64,000 nt of DNA from Verrucomicrobiaceae bacterium E54 (lineage in GTDB: Bacteria > Verrucomicrobiota > Verrucomicrobiia > Verrucomicrobiales > Akkermansiaceae): assembly GCA_022548915.1 (NCBI GenBank), contig JAKZES010000004.1:116837-180836 (forward strand), read 5' to 3'. Within the stretch, counting starts at the first letter, position 1. Each line of letters starts with the position of its first letter. The position numbers and the translations under genes were made by a program. Shown here one piece after another: positions 43,860 through 53,368 of this stretch. Under the pieces are notes generated by a model. It saw only the letters and a program-made list of their open reading frames with translations, was not told the DNA's origin and made no database searches.

Positions 43860-45830
43860 TCAGCGATCCCCGAGGCTCATCCGCACCCGCTCGACCTCGT
43901 CAGAAAGCTCGCCCCAGCGGGAATAGGCCTTCTCCAGCTTCTCGGTGACCTGCTGCACGGCGCTTCCCGTCTGCTGGAGCTTGTCCGGATCCATGGCCAC
44001 CTCATCGCTGGAAAGGGCCGCCGTCAGGGTGGCCTGCGCGCCCTCGAGCTCGGCGATCGCGGACTCCAGCGACTCCAGCTCGCTTTCCAATGGCTTGAGC
44101 ACCGACGAGCGCTTCTGGCGCAGTTCCGCCTCCCGGCGCCTTTCCTCCTTGCGGTTGGCCGGCGCGGCGGAGGCCGGTTTGTCGGCGGACGGCGGACGCT
44201 TGGCGGCCGGCTCCGGGGACTCCTCGGCGGTCTTGTCGAGGTAGTAGGTGATGTTTCCGGCGAAAAGCCGGGGGGGCTCGCCCGGACGGAACTCGAGGGT
44301 TTTCGACACCAACGGATCGAGGAAGGAGCGGTTGTGCGAGACGATCAGCACCGTGCCCTCGTAGTCGATGAGGGCGTTCTGGAGGACCTCCTGGCTCTGG
44401 ACATCGAGGTGGTTGGTCGGCTCGTCGAGGATCAGGAAGTTGGCGGGCTGGACCAGCATCCGGACCAGCGCGACCCGCGACCGTTCGCCTCCCGAGAGCA
44501 CTCCGACCTTCTTGAACACGTCGTCGCCGCGGAACAGGAAGCAGCCGAGGATGTTCCGGCACTGCATGGCGGCCTCGCGGGTGGCCGTTTCCTCGACGGT
44601 TTCGAGCACCGTTTTTTCCGGGTCGAGTTCGTCGGCGTGGTTCTGGGAAAAGAAGGACGCCCGGACCTTCTGGCCGAAGGCGTGCTCGCCGGAGCTGGGC
44701 GCCTCCTGGCCGGTGATCAGGCGGCAGAAGGTCGACTTGCCCGCGCCGTTGGGTCCGACGATCGCGAACTTTTCGCCGCGGTTGATCTCGAAATCGAAAC
44801 CGCGGAACACGGTGAGATTGCCGTAGGTCTTGGTGGCCCCCTCCAGCTTCGCCACCAGATGCCCGGATGCCGGCGGCTGCGGGAAGCGGAAGTTCATCAC
44901 GGCATCGTCCTGCTCGGGCGGCGGGATGAACTCGACCTTATCGAGCTGCTTGATCCGCGACTGCACCTGCGAGGCCTTGTTGGCCTGGGCGCGGAAGCGA
45001 TTGATGAAGCGCTTGGTCTCCTCGATCTCGCGCTGCTGGGTCTCGTAGCGGCGGCGGTGGATCTCTTTCCGGTGGACCGACTCCTTGAGGTAGTAGGAGT
45101 AGTTGCCGGCGTATTCCTCGGCCCTCCCGTGGTGGAATGCGATGGTCCGCGTGCACAGCGCGTCGAGCAGCGCGAGGTCGTGGGAAATGATCAGGATCGC
45201 GCCCGGATAGGCGTGAAGATACTGCTCGACCCATCGCTGCGAATCGATGTCGAGGTGGTTGGTCGGCTCGTCGAGAAGCAGGGCCTCCGGCTCCTGGAGA
45301 AAGAGTTTCGCCATCGCGATCCGCATTTGCCAACCGCCGGAGAACTCACCGCAATCCCGGGCGAAATCCGAACGCTTGAAGCCGAGTCCTTGAAGAACCG
45401 ACTCGACCTTGGGCTTCATGCGTGACGGGTCGGAGGCCTCGAGTCGCAATTCGAGCCCTCCGATCTCCTCGAGCAACTCGGCATACGGCGAGGAGCGGGG
45501 ATCGAGCTTGGTGAGTTCGCCGGACAGGCGGTCGATCCGTGACTGGAGTTCAAGCGTCTCGCCGAAGGCCGAGAGCGTCTCGTCCCACAGGCTGCGGCCG
45601 GTGACGTGGATGCCTTCCTGCGGCAGGTAGCCGACGCGGAAGTGCTTGGGCGCGGTAATGAGCCCGCCGGAGGGTTCGATCACCCGGGCGATGCACTTCA
45701 TCAGGGTCGACTTGCCCGCACCGTTGGGGCCGGCGAAGGCGATGCGTTCCCGCGGTTGAACCGCGAACGAAAGGTCGCTGAAGAGGACGCGGGCACCGTA
45801 TTCCACGCGGAGGTTCTGGATCGAAAGCAT
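43860..45830 (-). CDS. ABC-F family ATP-binding protein
   Basis: 656 residues, two ABC domains with the ABC-F linker between them. Domain 1: GPNGAGKSTLMKCIA (Walker A), FSGGWQMRIAMAKLF (signature), LLLDEPTNHLDI (Walker B). Domain 2: GPNGAGKSTFCRLI, LSGGERSRVALVRML, LILDEPTNHLDV. A C-terminal charged coiled coil (residues about 560-656) resembles the Uup extension. ABC-F proteins act on the ribosome or on DNA. The start is ATG 45830 (MLSIQNLRVEYGARVLF); upstream in-frame starts to 45920 are not conserved. Confidence 0.93.
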   Translation of the reverse strand: MLSIQNLRVEYGARVLFSDLSFAVQPRERIAFAGPNGAGKSTLMKCIARVIEPSGGLITAPKHFRVGYLPQEGIHVTGRSLWDETLSAFGETLELQSRIDRLSGELTKLDPRSSPYAELLEEIGGLELRLEASDPSRMKPKVESVLQGLGFKRSDFARDCGEFSGGWQMRIAMAKLFLQEPEALLLDEPTNHLDIDSQRWVEQYLHAYPGAILIISHDLALLDALCTRTIAFHHGRAEEYAGNYSYYLKESVHRKEIHRRRYETQQREIEETKRFINRFRAQANKASQVQSRIKQLDKVEFIPPPEQDDAVMNFRFPQPPASGHLVAKLEGATKTYGNLTVFRGFDFEINRGEKFAIVGPNGAGKSTFCRLITGQEAPSSGEHAFGQKVRASFFSQNHADELDPEKTVLETVEETATREAAMQCRNILGCFLFRGDDVFKKVGVLSGGERSRVALVRMLVQPANFLILDEPTNHLDVQSQEVLQNALIDYEGTVLIVSHNRSFLDPLVSKTLEFRPGEPPRLFAGNITYYLDKTAEESPEPAAKRPPSADKPASAAPANRKEERRREAELRQKRSSVLKPLESELESLESAIAELEGAQATLTAALSSDEVAMDPDKLQQTGSAVQQVTEKLEKAYSRWGELSDEVERVRMSLGDR

Positions 45831-45882
45831 CGGCGGGCGCGGAGAATGCATGCCTGCGCCGGAAGGTCCAACGCAGAAGGAC

Positions 45883-46377
45883 TCAAGGTCTCGCCGACTC
45901 CGTCCACTCGAACGCTTCAAGAAGCCAGTCGCCTTCGATCTTTCGCCACCGGCTCTCGACGGTCACGAGTCCGTCGACCGGTCGGCGGTTGGGGAGGTCG
46001 ACGATGGTGTCGGCGGTGAAGACGACCCGCGCCTCCTCGTTCTTGGATCCAACGGACACAAACTCGAGGTCCGTGATGGAGACTTCGCGGCAGTAGCGGG
46101 CGACGCCGGAGTAGAGCGCGGCGGCCTCGTCCCGGGTGAAGGTCCGGCCGACCTCGTGCGCGAGGTTTTCGGGCGATTCGACCTCGATGCGCGGGGCGAA
46201 GTAGTCGGCGAGGTGGCGGCCGCGGGCGCTGCGGCCGAGGTCGCTCATCGACACCGGAACCCTGGCGGTATCGATGAAGGCAGCGGTCCGGCGCTTGAGG
46301 ACCTGGGTGGGTGAAAACCACCAGAAGGCGAGTCCGGCCAGGATCAGGACGACGGCGGGAATGGCGACTCGCTTCAT
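45883..46377 (-). CDS. Small membrane-anchored protein, unknown function
   Basis: 164 residues with one N-terminal membrane helix (MKRVAIPAVVLILAGLAFWWF) then a soluble domain. The second half has an NTF2/SnoaL-like feel (ARVVFTADTIVDLPNRRPVDGLVTVESRWRKIEGDWLLEAFEW), the usual length of such a beta-cone domain. The much longer frame upstream of 46377 is antisense to rodA and rejected. It lies just upstream of, and on the same strand as, the ABC-F gene and divergent from rodA. Confidence 0.65.
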   Translation of the reverse strand: MKRVAIPAVVLILAGLAFWWFSPTQVLKRRTAAFIDTARVPVSMSDLGRSARGRHLADYFAPRIEVESPENLAHEVGRTFTRDEAAALYSGVARYCREVSITDLEFVSVGSKNEEARVVFTADTIVDLPNRRPVDGLVTVESRWRKIEGDWLLEAFEWTESARP

Positions 46378-46521
46378 GGGGCAATGATCACTCGGGAGGC
46401 GGGGATCGGCAAGGATGGGAGTGGGAGCGCCCGGTTGCGGGGCGGGCCGATTCGGAGATCGGCGGTCCGCAGTTGCCGAGACTTGCGCAGGCGGGGGCTT
46501 TCGGGAAGGTTTCGGGCACGC

Positions 46522-47751
46522 ATGACGCCGCTTTTGCGCAAGCTGCTGGGAATGAACTGGGCGCTCGTCTTCTGGATGTACGGGCTGCTCGTGTTCGGCG
46601 TGCTCTCGATCGAGAGTGCGGCGCGGCATTTGCCCCAGGGCGGCGAATATTTCGCCAGCCAGCAGAAGCAGTGGATCCTGATCGGTTCCGGGGTCTATCT
46701 GGTGACCGCGCTCATCGACTACCGCTGGTTCCGCTGGCTGGGGATTCCGCTGTATGTCGTCGGCGTCGGCCTGTGCGCGCGGATCATGAATTCCGACGAC
46801 GAGGTCCACCAGATCACGGTCGGCGGATTGAGCTTCCAGCCGGCGCAGCTGGCGATCGCGGCGGGAATCCTGATGCTGGCCTGGTTGCTGCAGGATCTTC
46901 CGCGGCTCGGCCGCATGATTCCGAAGGTCGGGTGGTTGCTGGAGGAGCCGATGGTCAAGCTGGGCGCGATCGCGGTGATCGCCGGAATTCCCTTCCTGGT
47001 GGTGGTGAAGATGGGCGACATGGGATCGGCGCTGGTCTGGCTGCCGGTGGCACTGGTCGCGATGATCGTGAGCGGCGTGCCCTTCCGCTACCTGAGCTTC
47101 ATGGCGCTGGTCGGGATGGCCATCCTGCCGATGTTGTATTTCATCGTCCTGCCGCAGGCCTCGGAGCGGGGCACGGCGCGGATCGAGCTGTGGCTCGACA
47201 TGCTCGAGGGCCGCGAGGTCGACGTGAGTGCCGAGGCCTGGGCGCCGCACCATATTGCGGTGGCGATCGGTCATGCGGGCTGGAGTGGCACTGGCTACCT
47301 CTCGGGCGAGGAGCAGGGGTCGCTGCACGCGCGGAAGCTGATTCCCTTCAACACGGCCCACAACGACTTCATCTTCCCGGTGATCGCCGAGGAGCAGGGG
47401 TTCCGCGGCAGCATGCTGCTGATCACCGGCTTCACGCTGTTGCTGGTGACCTGTCTTTTCGTGGCGAGCTATGCCCGCGACCCGATGGGGCGGATGCTGG
47501 TCGGGGGCGTGGTGGGATTGTTCTTCGCCCACATTTTCGAGAACATCGGCATGTGCGTGCAGCTGATGCCGATCACCGGCATTCCGCTGCCGCTGATCAG
47601 CTACTCGGGCACCTTCGTGGTGATGTGCATGTTCCTGCTCGGGCTGGTCCAGAGCGTGTGGATCCACCGCAAGCCGCTGCGCGAGTTGGTGGCGGAGCAG
47701 GAGGAGAAACCTCACTCGCCCGGGTTGATCATTTCGAGCGACGTCCGGTAG
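46522..47751 (+). CDS. rodA: Rod-shape peptidoglycan glycosyltransferase RodA (SEDS family)
   Basis: 409 residues, about ten membrane helices. SEDS signatures: FASQQKQWILIGSG, KMGDMGSALVWLP, a long extracellular loop, NTAHNDFIFPVIAEEQGFRGS (catalytic Asp region) and ENIGMCVQLMPITGIPLPLISYSGT. The pattern is RodA rather than FtsW (length, GIPLPLISYSG). It polymerises lipid II with a class B PBP during elongation. ATG 46522 begins MTPLLRK; earlier in-frame starts are Arg-rich non-conserved sequence. Confidence 0.93.
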   Translation: MTPLLRKLLGMNWALVFWMYGLLVFGVLSIESAARHLPQGGEYFASQQKQWILIGSGVYLVTALIDYRWFRWLGIPLYVVGVGLCARIMNSDDEVHQITVGGLSFQPAQLAIAAGILMLAWLLQDLPRLGRMIPKVGWLLEEPMVKLGAIAVIAGIPFLVVVKMGDMGSALVWLPVALVAMIVSGVPFRYLSFMALVGMAILPMLYFIVLPQASERGTARIELWLDMLEGREVDVSAEAWAPHHIAVAIGHAGWSGTGYLSGEEQGSLHARKLIPFNTAHNDFIFPVIAEEQGFRGSMLLITGFTLLLVTCLFVASYARDPMGRMLVGGVVGLFFAHIFENIGMCVQLMPITGIPLPLISYSGTFVVMCMFLLGLVQSVWIHRKPLRELVAEQEEKPHSPGLIISSDVR

Positions 47752-47969
47752 GCGTCCTCGTTGAAGGGTCGTTGCGAACGATACATCCGGTCGGTCGCCT
47801 CGGCCAGGCAGCGGGCGATCGCCTCGCGGGCCTCGTCGGCTTCCATGCCCGCCCGGGTCAACCGGTCGAGCGTCTTGCGGACGTAGGCGGTTCCGGGGGC
47901 CTCCAACTGCTGATCGACGGCGTGGAGCAGTTCCTCGAAAAATCGGTCGGCTTCGGTGTTTTCATCCAT
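47712..47969 (-). CDS. Small helical protein overlapping the rodA 3' end
   Basis: 85 residues, acidic, predicted alpha-helical (RFFEELLHAVDQQLEAPGTA, then TDRMYRSQRPFNEDAYRTSL). I do not recognise the family. The stop lies 40 bases inside the 3' end of the convergent rodA gene. The clean composition, ATG start at 47969, and position 30 bases downstream of the RluD-type gene on the same strand support a real gene. It is likely co-transcribed with it. Confidence 0.6.
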   Translation of the reverse strand: MDENTEADRFFEELLHAVDQQLEAPGTAYVRKTLDRLTRAGMEADEAREAIARCLAEATDRMYRSQRPFNEDAYRTSLEMINPGE

Positions 47970-47999
47970 GGCTGAGTCAATGCGATTGAGTGTTTCCTT

Positions 48000-48923
48000 T
48001 TACGGAAGGGGATGGTCGAGAAGTTGGAGCCAGGGCGTGAATTCGGGGGGGATCGGCGCCTCGAAATCCAGGCGCCGGCCATCGTCAGGGTGATCGAAGC
48101 CGAGACGGTGGGCATGGAGCATCAGGCGTCCGGGCTGCGCCTTCTGCCTCGCGGGCTTGGCGTAGATGGGATCGCCGATCAGAGGGCAGCCGAGATGGTG
48201 CATGTGGACGCGGATCTGGTGGGTGCGGCCGGTGTGCAGGTCGCAGCCAACCAGTGAGCTGTCGTTTCCCGGGTCGTGAACGAGGACTTGGTAGTCGGTG
48301 ATGGATGCCTTGCCGCCGGGCGGGTTGACCACCGCCATTTTCATCCGGTGCACGGGGTGGCGGCCGATGTGGGTGAAGACCGTGCCCTGCTTCTCGGCGG
48401 GCCTGCCCTGGACGACGGCGAGGTAGCGCTTGCTCGTCGTGCGGCCCGCGAACTGCTCGACCAGCGAGTGATGGGCCGCGTCGGTCTTGGCCACGACCAT
48501 GCAGCCGGAGGTGTCCTTGTCGAGACGGTGGACGATGCCCGGCCGCTCGACGCCGCCGATGCCGGAGAGCCGTCCGCGGCAGTGATGAAGGAGAGCGTTG
48601 ACCAGGGTGCCGTCGGGATTACCGGCGGCGGGGTGGACGACCATTCCCGGTGCCTTGTCGAGGACCAGCAGCGAATCGTCCTCGTGGAGGATGTCGAGCG
48701 GGATGTCCTGCGGAGCCGCCTCGGCGGGGATGGCCTCGGGGATTTCGACCTGGATCGTGTCGCCGATCGCCACGGCGTCGCGGGGTTTGGCGGGCTGCTC
48801 GTTGCGGCGGATGTGCTGTCCGCGGATCAACTCCTGGATCCGCGAGCGCGAAAGGTCGTCGAACCGGCTCGCCAGCCAGGCGTCGAGCCGGGTGCCGGCA
48901 TCACTTTCCACGCGGACCTCCAT
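48000..48923 (-). CDS. RluD-type pseudouridine synthase
   Basis: 307 residues. An N-terminal S4 domain (GTRLDAWLASRFDDLSRSRIQELIRGQHIRRN) is followed by the RluA/RluD catalytic core with GIVHRLDKDTSGCMVVAKT (catalytic Asp) and GRTHQIRVHMHHLGCPLIGDPIY. It isomerises specific uridines in 23S rRNA or tRNA. ATG 48923 (MEVRVES) fits the family start; the frame extends to a TTG at 48962. Together with the TrhO fusion at 22020 the window has two RluA-family enzymes. Confidence 0.93.
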   Translation of the reverse strand: MEVRVESDAGTRLDAWLASRFDDLSRSRIQELIRGQHIRRNEQPAKPRDAVAIGDTIQVEIPEAIPAEAAPQDIPLDILHEDDSLLVLDKAPGMVVHPAAGNPDGTLVNALLHHCRGRLSGIGGVERPGIVHRLDKDTSGCMVVAKTDAAHHSLVEQFAGRTTSKRYLAVVQGRPAEKQGTVFTHIGRHPVHRMKMAVVNPPGGKASITDYQVLVHDPGNDSSLVGCDLHTGRTHQIRVHMHHLGCPLIGDPIYAKPARQKAQPGRLMLHAHRLGFDHPDDGRRLDFEAPIPPEFTPWLQLLDHPLP

Positions 48924-49027
48924 CGGGTGTCGAGGCTCGTGGGAGGAGACCGCTGATGTCAATGCAGGCGTGACGAGATGGCGTGCTTTGAGGTTTCCCG
49001 AATCCGGTTTGGGGACTAGGGTCCCGC

Positions 49028-51382
49028 ATGCCTGAGGGGGAGATCGCCTATTGTCATGCCTGTGGGGTGGCGATGGACATTTCCGCCGTCGAGCCCTTCA
49101 CCAATGTCGAGTGCCCGTCGTGCACCAAGCACACGCGGGTGAAACGGGAGTTCGGGTCTTACACGCTGACGCGCCGCCACGCCGTCGGCGGGATGAGTGT
49201 GGTCTTCATTGCCCAGGACAACACGCTCGACCGCGAAGTCGTGGTGAAGCTGCTCAACAAGGAATACTCGGCCGACGAGAAGCGGATCGGTGCCTTCGAG
49301 GAAGAGGCGCGGATCACGGCCTCGATCAGCCACCCGAATGTGGTTCGCGTCTTCACCACCGGGCGCGCCTTCGGTCGCTTCTACATTGCGATGGAATACG
49401 TGACCGGCGGTCATTTCGAGCATCACATCAGCGAGCGGGGCACCATCCCGGAGACCGAGGCGCTGGAACTCGCGATCGAGGTGGCCGAGGGGCTCAAGGC
49501 GGCGCATCACGCCGGGCTGATCCACCGCGACATCAAGCCGGGGAACATCCTGATCGAGTCCGGAGGGAGCGCGAAGATCGTCGACTTCGGCCTGGCGCTG
49601 GTGACCCAGGGAGGCAAGGCGAAGGCCACGGAAATCTGGGCGACCCCGTACTATGTGCCCCCCGAGGCCATCGAGGGAGGGGAGGAGGATTTTCGCTCGG
49701 ACATCTACGCGTTTGGCGCGACCTTCTACCATGCGATGGCGGGGCGGCCGCCGTGCGACGAGGAGTCGATGGACACCAATCGGCTGCGATTGGCCAAGCG
49801 CAGTGTTTCCCCGCTGGGAAAAGCGGCGGCGTGGCTGCATCCCGACACCTGCGCGGTGATCGACCGCTGCATGAGCTACGAGCCGAGCGGGCGCTATCGC
49901 TCCTACGAGGATCTGATCTCCGCGTTGCGGGACGCCAAGGAGGTTTCGGTCAACTACGTCCCGCCAGCGGTCACCAGTGCCGTCCCGGTGAAGGGGCTCA
50001 AGGGATCGGCGGGCATGGGGGTCGGCGGAAAGGTTGCCTTGGCGGTGGCCATCGTGCTGGTCGTCGCGGCGGCTGTTTTTGCGGTCAAGACCGTCATGGA
50101 CGTGGAGGTGCCGGAAGTGAGCGGGTCGGTGGTCGTCCCTGGAAATTCCGCGACCTCAGGGGGGGCGGGGACCCCGGGGGCTTCGAATCCGGGCGGCGTC
50201 GAGGTGGGGCGCTTCTACGCCGAGGCGACCGATGCCCTGAAGCGCGGTGATTACGCCCTGGCGCGCCAGCGTTTCGGAGCGGTGAGGGATCATCCGCGGG
50301 TCCTCGAACCCACCGGGTCATGGGCGGCGTGCGAGGCGGTGATCGCGAGCTATCTCGAGGGCGAGGCGAGCCGCGCGCGGGTCGAGGCGAACCGTGCAAT
50401 GCGACACATCAAGGAGGCCAACGGCCTGAACGGAGCCATCTACACCCGGATGGAGACCGCCTTGCAGGGGCTCAAGAAGTGGGAGCCGGTGATGCCGGTC
50501 GACCGCGACGATCACTCGCCGATCAATTGCCTGATGTCGTTGCTCGGCGGCTTGAAGAACTGGGAGCAGGGGATGCTCGAGCAGGCGGAGCCGCATTTTC
50601 TTCACCTCTCCGATGCGCCGTCCGACCGCGACAACCCGTGGGTGGCGACCTACGTTCCGATCGCCGGGGGTTATCTTTCGGACCTCGAAAAGCTGCGTGG
50701 AGCCGAGCCGGCGGATTTCGAACTCGATCCGAAGCAGTGCCGGGCGCTGATCCGGAAACTTGAGCAGGTCCGCAGCGAGCTGAAGACCCAGGGCAGGGCG
50801 CGGTTCAATGTCCGCTGCTGGCAGCTCGAACTCGAGCGGCGGGCGCGGGGCATGGGGACGGCCAAGATGGCGGGACCGGATCAGTTGGAGGAGTTGTTCC
50901 AGGCCTGTCGCTTCTCCGAGGCCGAGGAGGTGCTCCGAAGATGGAAACCGGAAACGGAATCGCAGCGGAAGCGGCGCGACTCGCTGTTTCTTCTCAATCA
51001 GGCGGCGGTCGCCTTCCTGACCGAACTCGGCGAGCAGGCGGGAACGGTCCGGCGGGGCGGACCGGTGAAGGACCGGGAGGGCACCACCTTCCCGAAGGTC
51101 GCCGGGGGGGACGCGGAGGGATTGGACCTGATCACGGCGGACGAATCCCGGCAGCGCCTGGCCTGGACCGAGCTGGATCCCGAGAGCCTGATCGATCTTC
51201 ACCGGCAGTTGATCCGGGACTCGAAAGGCGACATTGAGACGCTCCGGCGGCACGAGCTGGCCATCGCCTTCGGGCTGCTGGCGGGCGATGCAGACCGGGC
51301 CAAGGCCGCCGGAGAAAAGCTCGCGCAGCTTTCCGAAGCCTTCAAGCGGCGCTGGGAGCTGATCGCTCCGGTTCTTGAATAA
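49028..51382 (+). CDS. Membrane Ser/Thr protein kinase with N-terminal zinc ribbon and C-terminal repeat domain
   Basis: 784 residues. Residues 1-40 carry a CHAC...CPSC zinc-ribbon. The kinase domain spans about 43-310: GGMSVVF glycine loop, EVVVKLLN (Lys), FEEEARI (Glu), HRDIKPGNIL (catalytic loop) and VDFGLAL (DFG). A membrane helix is at about 335-360 (GGKVALAVAIVLVVAAAVFA). The outside part (about 380-784) has TPR-like helical repeats (LKRGDYALARQRFGAV, CRFSEAEEVLRRW). Typical of PknB-like signalling proteins in Planctomycetes/Verrucomicrobia, with sensing outside and phosphorylation inside. It precedes parE by 57 bases on the same strand. Confidence 0.9.
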   Translation: MPEGEIAYCHACGVAMDISAVEPFTNVECPSCTKHTRVKREFGSYTLTRRHAVGGMSVVFIAQDNTLDREVVVKLLNKEYSADEKRIGAFEEEARITASISHPNVVRVFTTGRAFGRFYIAMEYVTGGHFEHHISERGTIPETEALELAIEVAEGLKAAHHAGLIHRDIKPGNILIESGGSAKIVDFGLALVTQGGKAKATEIWATPYYVPPEAIEGGEEDFRSDIYAFGATFYHAMAGRPPCDEESMDTNRLRLAKRSVSPLGKAAAWLHPDTCAVIDRCMSYEPSGRYRSYEDLISALRDAKEVSVNYVPPAVTSAVPVKGLKGSAGMGVGGKVALAVAIVLVVAAAVFAVKTVMDVEVPEVSGSVVVPGNSATSGGAGTPGASNPGGVEVGRFYAEATDALKRGDYALARQRFGAVRDHPRVLEPTGSWAACEAVIASYLEGEASRARVEANRAMRHIKEANGLNGAIYTRMETALQGLKKWEPVMPVDRDDHSPINCLMSLLGGLKNWEQGMLEQAEPHFLHLSDAPSDRDNPWVATYVPIAGGYLSDLEKLRGAEPADFELDPKQCRALIRKLEQVRSELKTQGRARFNVRCWQLELERRARGMGTAKMAGPDQLEELFQACRFSEAEEVLRRWKPETESQRKRRDSLFLLNQAAVAFLTELGEQAGTVRRGGPVKDREGTTFPKVAGGDAEGLDLITADESRQRLAWTELDPESLIDLHRQLIRDSKGDIETLRRHELAIAFGLLAGDADRAKAAGEKLAQLSEAFKRRWELIAPVLE

Positions 51383-51439
51383 CCGGCCCCGAGCTTGCCA
51401 AGGGTGGGGCGGATCCCTTAACTTCCCCAAAGTAAATCC

Positions 51440-53299
51440 ATGGCAGCGGAATACACGGAAGCGGACATCAAATCGCTCGATTGGCGCGAGCACATCCGGC
51501 TGCGGCCGGGCATGTACATCGGCAAGCTCGGCGACGGCTCTTCGCCCGACGACGGGGTTTACGTGCTGCTCAAGGAGGCGATCGACAACTCCATCGACGA
51601 GCACATCATGGGCTACGGCAAGGAGATCCGGATCGACATCGACGACGAGGGCCGGGTCGAGGTCCGCGACTTCGGCCGCGGGATTCCGCTCGGCAAGCTC
51701 TACGACTGCGCGGCCCAGATCAACACCGGTGCCAAATACGACAGTGAGGCCTTCAAGAAGTCCGTCGGCCTGAACGGGGTCGGCATCAAGGCGGTCAACG
51801 CGCTCTCCGGCTTCTTCGAGATCCAGGCGTGGCGAGACGGCACCACCAAGGCGATCGAGTTTTCGAAGGGTGAGGTGGTCGAGGAAATGAAGTCGCCCCG
51901 CAAGGACGACGGCGAGCCCGGCACACGGCTGGCCTTCGAGGTGGACCGCACGATCTTCCCGCAGCGGACGAACTTCAAGCCGGCGGTGGTGGAGCGGATG
52001 TGCCGCTACTACAGCTACCTGAATCCCGGACTGACGCTCAACTTCAACGGCAAGCGCTTCAAATCGAAGAACGGCCTGCTCGACCTGCTCGCCGAGGAGA
52101 TGGAGAGCGAGGCGCTGTACGGGCCGGTGCATCTGAAGGGCAAGGATATCGAGATCGCCTTCACCCACACCGCGGAAAGTGGTGAGGAGTACTACTCCTT
52201 CGTCAACGGCCAGAACACGACCCAGGGCGGCACCCACCTTGCGGCCTTCCGCGAGGCGCTGGTCAATGTGATCCGTGGTTTCTACAAGAAGCAGTACGAT
52301 GCGGCCGACATCCGGTCCGGTGTCGAGGCGGCGATCTGCGTGCGGGTGGAAGAGCCGGTCTTCGAGTCGCAGACGAAGACGAAGCTGGGTTCCAGCACGA
52401 TATCACCGAAGGGGGAGACGCTTCGAACCTTCATCGGGAACTTCCTCAAGGAGCACCTCGACAACTACCTGCATCGGAATCCCCCGGCGGCCGAGGCCCT
52501 GCAGAAGCGGATCCTTGCCGCCGAAAGGGAGCGCAAGGAGTTGAAGGGCGTGAAGAAGCTCGCCCGCGACCGTGCGCGGCAGGCCAAGGTGCACAACAAG
52601 AAGCTCCGCGACTGCCGGGCGCACCTCGGCACCAAGCACAAGATGCGCGAGAAGAGCACGCTCTTCATCACCGAGGGCGACTCGGCTTCGGGCTCGATCA
52701 CCAAGAGTCGCGACGTCGAGACCCAGGCGGTCTTCTCGCTGCGCGGCAAGCCGCTCAACACCTTCGGGCTGGGCAAGAAGATCGTCTATCAGAACGAGGA
52801 ATTCGCACTGCTGCAGGCGGCGCTCGGGATCGAGGACAGCATCGAGGGCCTGCGCTACAACAAGGTGGTGGTCGCGACCGATGCCGATGTCGACGGCATG
52901 CACATCCGCCTGCTGCTGCTGACCTTCTTCCTGCAGTTCTTCCCGGAAATCATCCGCGAGGGTCACCTGTTCATCCTGCAGACGCCGCTGTTCCGCGTCC
53001 GCAACAAGAAGGAGACGATCTACTGCTACAGCGACGAGGAGAAGGATCAGGCCCTGGCGAAGCTCGGCAAGGCGGCGGAGATCACCCGCTTCAAGGGGCT
53101 CGGCGAAATCTCGCCCGACGAGTTCAAGTTCATGATCGGGCCCGACATGCGGCTTGATCCGGTCGAATACGAGGAAGGCAAGGGTGTGAAGGAACTGCTT
53201 GGATTCTACATGGGCAAGAACACGCCCGACCGGCAGCAATACATCATCGAGAACCTGCGCGAAGACGTCGACCGGCAGGTGGACGAGGCGGCGGCGTAG
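51440..53299 (+). CDS. parE: DNA topoisomerase IV/gyrase subunit B (ParE-like)
   Basis: 619 residues, ATPase and TOPRIM parts of a type IIA topoisomerase. GHKL motifs: [26 protein letters not shown] and [17 protein letters not shown]; transducer SNGQ-like [27 protein letters not shown] and [18 protein letters not shown]-terminal [12 protein letters not shown]. The absence of the long GyrB insert and the shape of the ATPase motifs fit ParE better than GyrB. No parC is next to it; the next gene is a fucosidase. Start ATG 51440. Confidence 0.9.
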   Translation: MAAEYTEADIKSLDWREHIRLRPGMYIGKLGDGSSPDDGVYVLLKEAIDNSIDEHIMGYGKEIRIDIDDEGRVEVRDFGRGIPLGKLYDCAAQINTGAKYDSEAFKKSVGLNGVGIKAVNALSGFFEIQAWRDGTTKAIEFSKGEVVEEMKSPRKDDGEPGTRLAFEVDRTIFPQRTNFKPAVVERMCRYYSYLNPGLTLNFNGKRFKSKNGLLDLLAEEMESEALYGPVHLKGKDIEIAFTHTAESGEEYYSFVNGQNTTQGGTHLAAFREALVNVIRGFYKKQYDAADIRSGVEAAICVRVEEPVFESQTKTKLGSSTISPKGETLRTFIGNFLKEHLDNYLHRNPPAAEALQKRILAAERERKELKGVKKLARDRARQAKVHNKKLRDCRAHLGTKHKMREKSTLFITEGDSASGSITKSRDVETQAVFSLRGKPLNTFGLGKKIVYQNEEFALLQAALGIEDSIEGLRYNKVVVATDADVDGMHIRLLLLTFFLQFFPEIIREGHLFILQTPLFRVRNKKETIYCYSDEEKDQALAKLGKAAEITRFKGLGEISPDEFKFMIGPDMRLDPVEYEEGKGVKELLGFYMGKNTPDRQQYIIENLREDVDRQVDEAAA

Positions 53300-53368
53300 G
53301 GAGAAAAGAGGCTCCCGGGGCAGACACTTGACTGTTTGAACCGGGCGCGGAGCGCCGTAGCATGGGGG

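Noticed and set aside
45883..47715. 610-codon minus-strand frame across rodA
   Set aside because: Only the final 164 codons (from ATG 46377) encode a plausible protein; the rest is antisense to rodA.
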